Shown here: positions 28,695 to 35,987 of the stretch, piece after piece
Numbering within the stretch: the first letter of the stretch is position 1
Layout of the letters: the number at the start of each line of letters is the position of its first letter
Source: a bacterium
GTDB lineage: Bacteria; DUMJ01
Direction: 5' to 3'
NCBI GenBank assembly: GCA_012839925.1
Contig: DUMJ01000062.1
Span: 1-35,987, forward strand
DNA length: 35,987 nt
Made by a program: the position numbers and the translations under genes
Notes under the pieces: generated by a model
What the model was told of the DNA's origin: nothing
Database searches by the model: none
Seen by the model: the letters and a program-made list of their open reading frames with translations, nothing else

Positions 28695-29903
28695 ATGGAA
28701 AGAATTACTTTTCCTCCAAGGATTATTTTTGATGAAAGAGAAAAAGATGCTATTCTTAGGGTTGTAGAAAAGACGATGACCGGTCCAGAAGCTATCGATA
28801 TGTACGGGAAAGGACCAGAGGTTGCCTCTTATGAGAAGGAATTTGCCGAGTACTTTGGGGTAAAATATGCGGCTGCGGTGAGTTCGGGAACGGCTGCAGT
28901 GCATTCTGCTGTAGGAGCTTTAAGGCTTGAACCTGGAAGTGAGATTATTACAACACCGATAACAGATCCGGGGACAGTTGCTCCAATACTTATGCAGAAT
29001 TGTATACCAATATTTGCAGACGTGGAATATGATACACTCAATATATCTCCAAAATCCATAGAAAAGAATATCACTGATAAGACCAGGGCGATAATAGCTG
29101 TTCATCTGGCTGGACAACCCTGCGATATGGACCCTATAATGGAGATAGCCAGGAGGCATAATCTATACGTAATAGAAGATTGTGCTCAGGCTCATGGTGC
29201 AAGATATAAGGGCAGGTATGTTGGAACAATGGGGGATCTTGGGGTGTTCAGTCTTATGGCAGGGAAACATATGAATTCAGGTGGACAGGGTGGAATGGTT
29301 ATAACTAATAATGAAGAATTGTACTGGAATGCAAAGAGATTCTCTGATAGAGGGAAACCATTTAATTCGGAAGAGAAGACTAATCTCTTACTGGGGCTAA
29401 ATTACAGAATGACTGAACTTCAGGCAGCAGTAGGAAGAGTCCAGCTTACCAAGCTTGCTGATATAAAGGGTAAGAGGCGATGGGTGGTTGAGAGATTGAG
29501 AGAGGGGACGTCTGGTCTTAAGATGTTTCAGCTATGGAGATTTATAGATAATGTAGAAGTAAATCCCTGGTTTGCATTCGTAAGATTTAACAGGGAAATT
29601 GCAACTATAGATAAGTGGGAGGCTGCCAGAATATTAGCTGAACTGGGTTTACCTGTAGGGGCACATTATGTTGTTCCCATCTATAACCAGTACTGGATAA
29701 GGAACAGGGTTACCTATGGAAATTCTCAGTATCCCTGGAGTATGCCCGGGGCAAGAGAGATAGATTACACTAATTGCTGTCCTGATGCTGAGAGAGCACT
29801 GGAAGATCATATGACGCTGTACCTGCACGAAGGGTGGGGAGAAAGAGAGATAGATTATACGATTGAATCGTTTAAGAAGGTAGAGAAAGAATACTCTGTA
29901 TAG
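28695..29903 (+). CDS. DegT/DnrJ/EryC1/StrS-family aminotransferase 2
   Basis: 402-residue PLP enzyme. VSSGTAAVHSAVGAL, IEDCAQAHGA and the PLP lysine K191 in FSLMAGKHMNSGGQGG are intact. The MAGKHMNSG text differs from the common QASKN/HATKN version seen in the first copy, marking a separate subfamily. The ATG at 28695 follows AGGAGG by 8 bases; the site lies in the last codons of the glycosidase gene (2-base gap). A TTG overlapping the previous stop is less likely. With a Gfo/Idh/MocA gene directly downstream, it repeats the aminotransferase-dehydrogenase pairing of the leftward operon. Confidence 0.93.
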   Translation: MERITFPPRIIFDEREKDAILRVVEKTMTGPEAIDMYGKGPEVASYEKEFAEYFGVKYAAAVSSGTAAVHSAVGALRLEPGSEIITTPITDPGTVAPILMQNCIPIFADVEYDTLNISPKSIEKNITDKTRAIIAVHLAGQPCDMDPIMEIARRHNLYVIEDCAQAHGARYKGRYVGTMGDLGVFSLMAGKHMNSGGQGGMVITNNEELYWNAKRFSDRGKPFNSEEKTNLLLGLNYRMTELQAAVGRVQLTKLADIKGKRRWVVERLREGTSGLKMFQLWRFIDNVEVNPWFAFVRFNREIATIDKWEAARILAELGLPVGAHYVVPIYNQYWIRNRVTYGNSQYPWSMPGAREIDYTNCCPDAERALEDHMTLYLHEGWGEREIDYTIESFKKVEKEYSV

Positions 29904-29914
29904 GAGGTTATCAT

Positions 29915-30949
29915 ATGGAAGATAGAGTTTTGAATTTTGCCATTATAGGTTGTGGGGTTATTGCTCCAAATCATGCAGAGGGGATAGTTAATACCCCTTC
30001 GGCCAGACTGGTAGCAGTGGCAGACATAGTTGAAGAAAAGGCGGTAAAATTTGCCCAGAAGTATAACTGTGACTGGTATACAGATTATAAAAAGATGCTG
30101 GATAGACCGGATATAGATGTAGTTAACATATGCACTCCCAGTGGATTACACCCGGAAATGGCTATAGAGGCTATGAAGAGAGGTAAACATGTTATTACAG
30201 AAAAACCTATGGCTATAACTTTAGAACAGGCGGATGCAATGATATCAGCCAGTAAAGAGTATAAAAGAAAGCTAGCCTGTATCTTTCAGAGAAGGACTCA
30301 GAGTATATTTAAGAAGATAAAAGAGGTAACTTCGCAGGGAGCTATAGGGAAGCTCATCCTTGGAGATGCATATATGAAATATTTTAGAAGTCAAGCCTAC
30401 TATGACAGTGGAGACTGGCGTGGAACCTGGGCTCTGGACGGGGGAGGAGCCCTGATGAACCAGGGGATACACTGTATAGACCTTATGCAATGGATTATGG
30501 GAGAAGTGGGTTCTGTCTTTGCATATACCAGGACATTGGCGAGGAAGATTGAAGTTGAAGATACTGCCGTATCTGTTTTAGAGTATAAGAATGGAGCGAT
30601 AGGTATTATAGAAGGGACAACATCTGTAGTGCCTGGCTTTGATCACAGATTGGAATTTCATGGGGTAGACGGCAGCATTCTTGTGAATGGAGAAAAGATT
30701 GCAAGATGGGAAGTCCCAGGATTGGAGCTCAAGTTAGATTCTTACGAGACTGCAGGTAGTACCGCATCCGATCCAAGAGTAGCGAGTTATCGTGGGCATC
30801 AGATTTTAATACAGGATATGATAGATTCGATCAAAAATGATAGAGACCCCCTGATCCCTGGAGAAGAGGGGAAGAAGGCGTTAAAGATTATACTTGCCAT
30901 ATATAAATCGAGCAGGGAGAGAAAAGAGGTATATCTCGATACGATGTAA
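29915..30949 (+). CDS. Gfo/Idh/MocA-family NAD(P)-dependent dehydrogenase 2
   Basis: 344-residue oxidoreductase. Rossmann motif FAIIGCGVIAPNHAEGI, followed by ICTPSGLHPEMAIEAMKRGKHVITEKPMAI with the conserved EKP lysine, and the catalytic segment WRGTWALDGGGALMNQGIHCIDLMQW with conserved Asp/His. It belongs to the long (about 340-350 residue) sugar/inositol dehydrogenase group. AGGAGG precedes the ATG and it lies 11 bases after the aminotransferase. It is the last gene of the rightward operon; only weak hairpins follow. It shares family but not close sequence with the copy at 19981, so the two probably act on different carbons or substrates. Confidence 0.94.
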   Translation: MEDRVLNFAIIGCGVIAPNHAEGIVNTPSARLVAVADIVEEKAVKFAQKYNCDWYTDYKKMLDRPDIDVVNICTPSGLHPEMAIEAMKRGKHVITEKPMAITLEQADAMISASKEYKRKLACIFQRRTQSIFKKIKEVTSQGAIGKLILGDAYMKYFRSQAYYDSGDWRGTWALDGGGALMNQGIHCIDLMQWIMGEVGSVFAYTRTLARKIEVEDTAVSVLEYKNGAIGIIEGTTSVVPGFDHRLEFHGVDGSILVNGEKIARWEVPGLELKLDSYETAGSTASDPRVASYRGHQILIQDMIDSIKNDRDPLIPGEEGKKALKIILAIYKSSRERKEVYLDTM

Positions 30950-31013
30950 TAACTAAACATTATCCTTTTGTATAATTCAGATCCTGATTTAACCGGTAAA
31001 AATTTAAGTAAGA

Positions 31014-31035
31014 ATATCTTCTATTTTGAAGATAT
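31014..31035. other. stem-loop between convergent operons
   Basis: Perfect 8-bp arms ATATCTTC and GAAGATAT with a TATTTT loop; a second small hairpin GGAAAAT-TGT-ATTTTCC is at 31062-31078. They lie between the convergent dehydrogenase 2 and amidohydrolase genes, so a terminator role is possible, but there is no clear T-run. The rest of 30950-31170 holds only an 84-codon open frame without a start signal or recognisable family. Confidence 0.4.
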
Positions 31036-31170
31036 GGAATATTTCCCTTTATTGCTAAAAAGGAAAATTGTATTTTCCAATATTGGGATTGAGGCAGAAG
31101 AGAAGCTTGGTCAGGTTATAGATGGTAGCTTCAGCTGGGATATTCATCTGAAGATATACGGCGAGAATTC

Positions 31171-32037
31171 CTATTTCATTTTAAGAAGTTTTTCAGCATT
31201 TATATGTGTTATTTTCTCATAAGTGGTTCTCGATATCTTTCCATCGTTAAGAACAGATTTTGTATAATCGACTATGGGGACCTCTTGATTGTGATGGCAG
31301 AAGTCTGTGCCGAATAAAAGTTTATCCTGAAACTCCTCTAAAAACTTATACCCATATTCCGGGTCTCTCGTAATAGCATTAAATCCACTACCTGCTGATA
31401 GGTCTCCATAGAGATTATCATATTTCCTCAACAGTTCCTGTAATCTCCCGGGGCTTTTAATCAGTCCTTTCGGATAACCTCCCCGTGTCTCTTCTGTTAC
31501 ATCAGTACTTATCTCTGCCCAAAAAGACATAGCATGTCCAATAAAAGTAGTTTCAGGAAGTTCTCTCAGAATCCTTTCTAATCTTGGTAAATAAATATTA
31601 TCAACGAGCCCGTATTGAGCACCTATTCGGTCCACTAGGTGAAACAGCACAGGCATATTAGCCTCACCACACTGGGCAAAGAGGTTCATTCCCATGGGGT
31701 CATCTATATAAAGATTTGCAGTTATCTCACCTACACCTCTGCATCCTTTGTCCTTATACTCCTGGAGAATCCAAGAGAAGTCAGTTTTCATGGAGTTATC
31801 TATCTGCCTTGGATCAAGTTTACAGAATGGGATTATTCTATCTGGATATCTCCTGTAAACCTCCAGAACCTGTTCGGTGGTAAACCAGAATGTGCTCCCC
31901 TCAGGAGTGGCATCTAAAGGTAACACTACCGCCTTCTCTATCTCCCATTTATCCATATTTTCTATCAATTCCTCTGCCGTTACCGGGATATCTTCCCTTG
32001 TTACTCTCCCCAGATGTGTATGGATATCAATAATCAT
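31171..32037 (-). CDS. amidohydrolase-family hydrolase (island 2, third gene)
   Basis: 288-residue PF04909-type TIM barrel with an apparently complete metal site: IDIHTHLG (HxH), GVGEITANL in the place of the bridging residue, VLFHLVDR, FIGHAMS and the final Asp in LFGTDFCHHN. It is longer than the other island members and closer to generic 'amidohydrolase 2' proteins, which include decarboxylases and lactonases. The ATG has GGAGG 11 bases upstream. It ends the second leftward island, 33 bases after the preceding amidohydrolase gene. Substrate unknown. Confidence 0.88.
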   Translation of the reverse strand: MIIDIHTHLGRVTREDIPVTAEELIENMDKWEIEKAVVLPLDATPEGSTFWFTTEQVLEVYRRYPDRIIPFCKLDPRQIDNSMKTDFSWILQEYKDKGCRGVGEITANLYIDDPMGMNLFAQCGEANMPVLFHLVDRIGAQYGLVDNIYLPRLERILRELPETTFIGHAMSFWAEISTDVTEETRGGYPKGLIKSPGRLQELLRKYDNLYGDLSAGSGFNAITRDPEYGYKFLEEFQDKLLFGTDFCHHNQEVPIVDYTKSVLNDGKISRTTYEKITHINAEKLLKMK

Positions 32038-32070
32038 AGCTTATTCATCCTCCAAATTAATTTATAGGGA

Positions 32071-32841
32071 CTAGCCATCAGTTATCCCTAAAAGTTTCCG
32101 TGCATTTTCCCCTAGGATTGATCTTTTCGCATATTCTGAAATATTCGAACCATAAATCTTTCCTAGCTGTGCTGAAAAATCCCTCCCAGGAGCATCAGAA
32201 CCAAAAAGTATCCTCTCAGATCCGAGCTTTTCAACTGCATACTCGATAGTTCCTGCAATAGGCTGTCCTCCAGAGGTATCTACCCAGACATTCGAGAATG
32301 GCTTTATGGCAAGCACGCCGCGCTCTCTTGCTGATGTCACATGTGCCATAATAATTTTTACATCAGGAAAATGGGAAGCTAGGTAGGCTATATCCTCAGG
32401 GTCAGATTGATGTTCCCTATTATCAATGATCTCTGTACTCCAGGAATGGAGAAGTACAACAATATTCATATTTCGTGCAATACGCATGACCTTTTCCACG
32501 TGTTTATTCCTGGCATTTACTGCAACCTCCAGTTTTATCCCCTTAAAGTTTTTGTTTTTGAAACAGCGTCCTGCCTCTTGTTGCATAAACTCTTCTGGAT
32601 GTTTGGGATTTAGAAAGCAGAATCCAAAGAAGAAATCTGACCATTTCTCAACTAACTCTATTGTCTGGTCATTAATTTTTCTTATCTGCTCTTCTGATGG
32701 ATCATAACCGAAGTGTAGGACATCCCCTAGCAGACATATATGTTTCACTCCATACCTTTTTGCTAACCCTATCATTTTTTCTGTTAAACTGTAATCTTGA
32801 TCCTCAAGTTCAGGATGAACATGAATGTCTATAATATTCAT
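32071..32841 (-). CDS. amidohydrolase-family hydrolase (intact partner, island 2)
   Basis: 256-residue TIM barrel with the metal motifs IDIHVHPE (HxH), LLHSWSTE, IMAHVTSA and LFGSDAPG; the KLHP motif reads KLEVAV, so the lysine is kept. GGAGG precedes the ATG, which overlaps the stop of the upstream degenerate homologue as ATGA. This is the same order, overlap and division of features as the pair at 24103-25556, showing that intact and degenerate forms are kept together. The substrate cannot be stated. Confidence 0.88.
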   Translation of the reverse strand: MNIIDIHVHPELEDQDYSLTEKMIGLAKRYGVKHICLLGDVLHFGYDPSEEQIRKINDQTIELVEKWSDFFFGFCFLNPKHPEEFMQQEAGRCFKNKNFKGIKLEVAVNARNKHVEKVMRIARNMNIVVLLHSWSTEIIDNREHQSDPEDIAYLASHFPDVKIIMAHVTSARERGVLAIKPFSNVWVDTSGGQPIAGTIEYAVEKLGSERILFGSDAPGRDFSAQLGKIYGSNISEYAKRSILGENARKLLGITDG

Positions 32842-33620
32842 CTTTCCTCCATAAGGGTTTCAATGTTTTTGTAAAGAATATGTTCCTTCCAGCAAAGAGG
32901 AATCTCTGAAGATTCTACCTTTAATAACGCTGATTCAGGATAGAAAAATGGCGTATGTGAGCCGAAAACTATCCTTGAAAGAGGAATAACATCGAGAAGA
33001 GCTTTTATAGTATCCAATCTTTCTGCGAATGAAATGTCGAGGTAAATATTGGAGGAATTTTGGGCTAACCTTACACATTCGTTAAAGTAGCCTGAAAGAC
33101 AGATTATAGGAAGGGAGGGATACATTTCTGCAATCTCTAAAATTTTATCTATATCTAACGGGTTGGTCTTTAAAGTAGGATGCTGTAGCCTTTCATCTTC
33201 CATCCTCATCTGGATTAAAATTATAAAGCCTTCAAGGAGACAGAATTTTAATACAGATTTAATTTTTTCAGAATTAAGGGAATAGTTGTGGAAGGATGGA
33301 AAGAGTTTTATTATTTTTATTTTCAGCTTTGAATATTTTCTCAATATCTCCTCTGAATTCGGTATATTAGGGTTGAAGACAGGGACAGGGACGAACAGAG
33401 GATATCTTTTTACTTTATTTAAAAGCTCTAAGTTACCTGGTTCAGGGTCACTGTAAAAAATAGCTTGATTGCTTGAGACAAAGGCTTTTCTAATCCCTAA
33501 AGAGTTCAGTTTTTTCTGCAGCTGGAGTGGTGATGTATAAGGTAGCCTCTGGTTATGCCAACACCCCAGATGCACATTTATATCGAATATTGGACAAGTT
33601 TCTTTATCTGGCATCTTCAT
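32838..33620 (-). CDS. amidohydrolase homologue with degenerate metal site (island 2)
   Basis: 260-residue relative of its neighbours (AIFYSDPEPGNLELLNKV matches the corresponding stretch of the island-1 proteins). Metal motifs are altered: HxH is NVH (FDINVHLG), KLHP is KLFPSF, the third-strand histidine is missing (LIQMRMED), the AHTG motif is CLSGYF and FGSD is FGSHTP. It is thus probably not a canonical metal hydrolase. GGAG lies 7 bases before the ATG, which overlaps the aminotransferase gene by 17 bases. The C terminus LLKVESSEIPLCWKEHILYKN parallels the functional homologues, so the gene is maintained and not a relic. Confidence 0.82.
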   Translation of the reverse strand: MKMPDKETCPIFDINVHLGCWHNQRLPYTSPLQLQKKLNSLGIRKAFVSSNQAIFYSDPEPGNLELLNKVKRYPLFVPVPVFNPNIPNSEEILRKYSKLKIKIIKLFPSFHNYSLNSEKIKSVLKFCLLEGFIILIQMRMEDERLQHPTLKTNPLDIDKILEIAEMYPSLPIICLSGYFNECVRLAQNSSNIYLDISFAERLDTIKALLDVIPLSRIVFGSHTPFFYPESALLKVESSEIPLCWKEHILYKNIETLMEER

Positions 33621-34827
33621 CTTTCAACTCCCTTATAGTCTCCTCAACTCTTTCTAGCGTCTCTTCTATGTCCTTTTCTTTGTGTGAATAGTTAACATAA
33701 ACGACATGATAAAAAGAAACCCCATTTCTATAGCACCCCTGAAAGAACCTATCTTTCATTAAATCGTCTTTGAAAACAAATTGTGGACAGGGACCGAAAC
33801 CTTTCAGCTCACAGGGAAAATTATATCTTTTGAAAATCTCGTTTATGCCATCTTTTAAAAGATTCCCCATCTGCCATAAATGGGAGGTTACCTCATTTTC
33901 AGTGTAAAACCTTATTGTTGCTTTTGCGGAGGCGAGGGAGAGTGTTTCTCCTCCAAAGGTTGAGGAGATTCCAATTTCCCTTGCCAGTTCTATTAATTCT
34001 GACTTTCCAAGATATGCAGATATTGGCATGCCATTTGCCATTGCCTTCCCAAACACAGCCATATCAGGCAAGAAGTTAAAATATTGATGCGCTCCTCCAA
34101 TCGCCAGTCTGAACCCTGTTACTATTTCATCCATTATCATCAGGCTGTCATATCTTCTCGTTAACTCTCTTACCTGCGGCAGAAAATCTTCTCCTTTTTC
34201 CATATCCTGGTATGCTGATGCAACAACAACTGCTGCAATGTCATTTCCCTCCTTCTCGAAAAGTTTTATCCATCTCTCTATTACTGCCCACGGAAGTGTA
34301 AAATGGAGGGACGAGATTTGCTGAGGAACTCCTCTTAATGGCTGACTTTTTGATATCCCTGGGGGCATCCCTTCTCCTAAGGCAAGATTGTTTAGCCATC
34401 CATTATAACCACAGTGAACTATTTTATTTTTCCCTGTGAAGGCACGAGCTATCTTGATACAGGCAGAGATAGCTTCTCCACCTGTCTTTAAAAATCTAAC
34501 TTTTTCGGCACAGGGGATATTCTCAACAAGTAGTTTTGCAACCTCTCCCTCAATGGGACTTGGATGCCCAAAGATTATTCCATTATCAAGTTGCTCTTTT
34601 ATTTGGCTGTTTATCTGATCTATCGAGTAACCTATAGAAACAGGACCAAGTGCATTTCTGAAATCAATATATTCGTTTCCATCTACATCCCAGACTCTGC
34701 ATCCCTTACCCTTGACAATTAAAGGTGGCTCGATGTTTTCATAAATAGGTATCTTTGAAGATGTGGAGCTACCACTTGCTAGGTATTTTAAGCTTTCTTT
34801 ATATTGTCTCCAACCTTCTTGTCTCAC
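33604..34827 (-). CDS. class III PLP aminotransferase (glutamate-1-semialdehyde aminomutase-like)
   Basis: 407-residue PLP enzyme. The family motifs are GCRVWDVDGNEYIDF, LKTGGEAISACIKIARAFTG, D233 in LMIMDEIVTGFRL and the PLP lysine K261 in VFGKAMANGMPI. The text around the substrate loop resembles HemL-like aminomutases, but no haem genes are nearby, so it is more likely an omega- or sugar-type aminotransferase or aminomutase of the local pathway. The start is GTG with AGGAGG 8 bases upstream. It follows the nitrilase gene by 12 bases and overlaps the next gene by 17 bases, so it is cotranscribed. Confidence 0.92.
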   Translation of the reverse strand: MRQEGWRQYKESLKYLASGSSTSSKIPIYENIEPPLIVKGKGCRVWDVDGNEYIDFRNALGPVSIGYSIDQINSQIKEQLDNGIIFGHPSPIEGEVAKLLVENIPCAEKVRFLKTGGEAISACIKIARAFTGKNKIVHCGYNGWLNNLALGEGMPPGISKSQPLRGVPQQISSLHFTLPWAVIERWIKLFEKEGNDIAAVVVASAYQDMEKGEDFLPQVRELTRRYDSLMIMDEIVTGFRLAIGGAHQYFNFLPDMAVFGKAMANGMPISAYLGKSELIELAREIGISSTFGGETLSLASAKATIRFYTENEVTSHLWQMGNLLKDGINEIFKRYNFPCELKGFGPCPQFVFKDDLMKDRFFQGCYRNGVSFYHVVYVNYSHKEKDIEETLERVEETIRELKDEDAR

Positions 34828-34839
34828 TTTTTTAGCCTC

Positions 34840-35781
34840 CTACCAATAATTTTGCTTGTCTCCACAACCAGAATTTTTTGGAGTCTCCCTGATGGACCTC
34901 AGGGCTCTTTCCTTGGAAGCCGGGTTTATTAGTTCCCCGTAAAGTTCTGGTCTGCGACTGGACAGTATAGCAAGGGTCCTGTTATAGTCTCCATCGGCGA
35001 AATGAAAGTTGGAGAGCCTTTTCTGTTCCAAATCGATCTCACGCGTGACGATACCTGCATACCTAGAAGCTTCAGCCAGTATTATTCCGTCAGGGGCTAC
35101 TATTCCACTTCTGCCCAGGAGCATTCCTGGTCTCCAGGAATCCCCTTTCTCTATCCCATAACTTGAAGATACCAGATACAACCCTGTATCTATAGCGCGG
35201 GACCTGTACCTTATCTCCCAGTCGACCTCTCCCCAGCTAGACTGGAGGTGAGGGAAAAAGATAAGTTCTGCGCCCTTTATCATCAGGACTAGAGCCTGCT
35301 CCGGATACTCTATGTCCATACAGATCATTATGCCTATTCTTCCAAAATCCATGTCGAAAGTAAGAATTTCCTCGCCCGGAACAGCCCATTTAGCTTCTTC
35401 CAACGGAAGATGGACCTTGAAGTATTGACCTACGACTTCTCCGCTTCTATCTATGATAACCGCTGTATTTCTGATCTTTCCCTCTGTAATTGCAAAGAGA
35501 GGAGCTATGATGTTCATAGAGTATCTCTGGGCTATGTTGCCCAACCTCTCCGTAATAGGTCCTGGCACCGTATCTAGGTATCGATCGAAATTCTCCTTTG
35601 TCCATGGGATGTGCACAAAGTTAGCGATCTCACCGAATACTGTTACATCCGAACCCCGTTTACCGGCTTCCTCCAAAGATTCAAAGATGAGTCCTAGATT
35701 CTCTGCTTTAATCCTCTCTAGTTCACTGGATGATCTCCTCCATGGGAGTTGGATGGTGCTTATAACAACTCTTCTCTCCAA
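34840..35781 (-). CDS. nitrilase-superfamily carbon-nitrogen hydrolase
   Basis: 313-residue amidase/carbamoylase type. The Glu-Lys-Cys triad is present: E51 (VFGEIANF), K122 (QYFKVHLP) and C154 (IMICMDIEYPE). Family members hydrolyse amides, nitriles or N-carbamoyl groups, or deacylate. The start is TTG at 35781, with GGAGGG 11 bases upstream in sequence that once coded for a solute-binding protein. It opens the surviving part of the second leftward island and supports an amide- or ureido-containing substrate. The downstream aminotransferase follows after 12 bases. Confidence 0.9.
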   Translation of the reverse strand: MERRVVISTIQLPWRRSSSELERIKAENLGLIFESLEEAGKRGSDVTVFGEIANFVHIPWTKENFDRYLDTVPGPITERLGNIAQRYSMNIIAPLFAITEGKIRNTAVIIDRSGEVVGQYFKVHLPLEEAKWAVPGEEILTFDMDFGRIGIMICMDIEYPEQALVLMIKGAELIFFPHLQSSWGEVDWEIRYRSRAIDTGLYLVSSSYGIEKGDSWRPGMLLGRSGIVAPDGIILAEASRYAGIVTREIDLEQKRLSNFHFADGDYNRTLAILSSRRPELYGELINPASKERALRSIRETPKNSGCGDKQNYW

Positions 35782-35987
35782 GGTAATCGTTCCCTCCTAT
35801 AAAGCTACCCGCTGTAAAAGGTTTGCCGTCAGACCACTTGATTCCTTTTCTTAGATAAAAGGTAAAGCTCTTCCCGTTATCAGTAACTTGCCAGCTTTTC
35901 GCAATATTGGATATGATCGATTTCCCATTTCCATCCCAGCGCAAGAGGGGGTCATATGCGGTTAGCATAAATGGGGAATTACTCATA
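35723..35987 (-). pseudogene. broken 5' part of a third family-5 SBP gene
   Basis: From the right edge leftward the frame reads as the first third of an SBP_bac_5 protein (YDPLLRWDGNGKSIISNIAKSW, FYLRKGIKWSDGKPFTA), matching SBP 1 and SBP 2 closely. Homology stops near 35810, exactly where those proteins continue with DDI; the frame then runs through unrelated residues to a stop at 35723. The remaining 400 or more residues are absent, since the nitrilase gene begins only about 30 bases further. The 5' end lies outside the window. This is a deletion or rearrangement junction, not a frameshift. Confidence 0.8.

Noticed and set aside
30968..31222. Rightward 84-codon open frame as a gene
   Set aside because: No ribosome-binding site, no recognisable motif, and its end overlaps the well-supported amidohydrolase gene.
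33604..34827. HemL (glutamate-1-semialdehyde aminomutase)
   Set aside because: Similar family and motifs, but the operon context is amide and amidohydrolase enzymes, not tetrapyrrole genes.

Overview
The window is an AT-rich stretch of a bacterial chromosome. Arginine is mostly coded by AGA/AGG and isoleucine often by ATA. Shine-Dalgarno sites are strong (GGAGG) and sigma70/sigmaA-type promoters recur. These traits, with family-5 solute-binding proteins (SBPs), many glycoside hydrolases, a DUF2207 membrane protein, a SIMPL protein and low-potential Fe-S proteins, fit an anaerobic carbohydrate- and peptide-scavenging heterotroph, perhaps a deep-branching or thermophilic lineage. I cannot place it in a phylum from this sequence. 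I saw no rRNA, tRNA, CRISPR array, transposase or phage gene.

Layout. (1) 1-9.5 kb is a plant-polysaccharide region: a family-5 SBP, a GH28 polygalacturonase-like enzyme, a PF00756-type esterase, a GH3 beta-glycosidase, a DUF2207 membrane protein and a DeoR regulator. (2) 9.65-12.5 kb is a compact rightward operon: ArsR-type regulator, a ferredoxin with an Asp in place of one cluster cysteine, a stand-alone HdrA-N-terminal-like protein and a hydantoinase-A-type ASKHA ATPase. A GH51 arabinofuranosidase follows. (3) 14.0-17.8 kb holds MATE and MarR genes, a divergent UroD-fold protein and a SIMPL protein. (4) 17.9-31 kb is a divergent metabolic island. Leftward, eight tightly packed genes encode an M55 D-aminopeptidase, a metal-site-less amidohydrolase homologue, an intact amidohydrolase, a TIM-barrel isomerase/epimerase, a DegT aminotransferase, an MFS transporter, a Gfo/Idh/MocA dehydrogenase and an SBP. 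Rightward are a GHL6-like glycosidase, a second DegT aminotransferase and a second Gfo/Idh/MocA dehydrogenase. Back-to-back promoters flank a nested dyad that looks like a shared operator. (5) 31-36 kb is a second leftward island: nitrilase-superfamily amidase, class III aminotransferase, another degenerate/intact amidohydrolase pair, a third amidohydrolase, and at the right edge the broken 5' part of a third SBP gene.

How it may work together: the two islands combine import, glycoside or amide cleavage, oxidation at a sugar or cyclitol carbon, PLP amination/deamination and several amidohydrolases. This suggests a pathway for an amino-sugar, aminocyclitol or glycosyl-amide type compound; the substrate cannot be read from sequence. 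The clearest unusual signals are the repeated degenerate+intact amidohydrolase pairs joined by ATGA overlaps, the shared nested operator, the redox/ASKHA operon, and a 30-bp perfect palindrome present twice with fully compensatory base changes.
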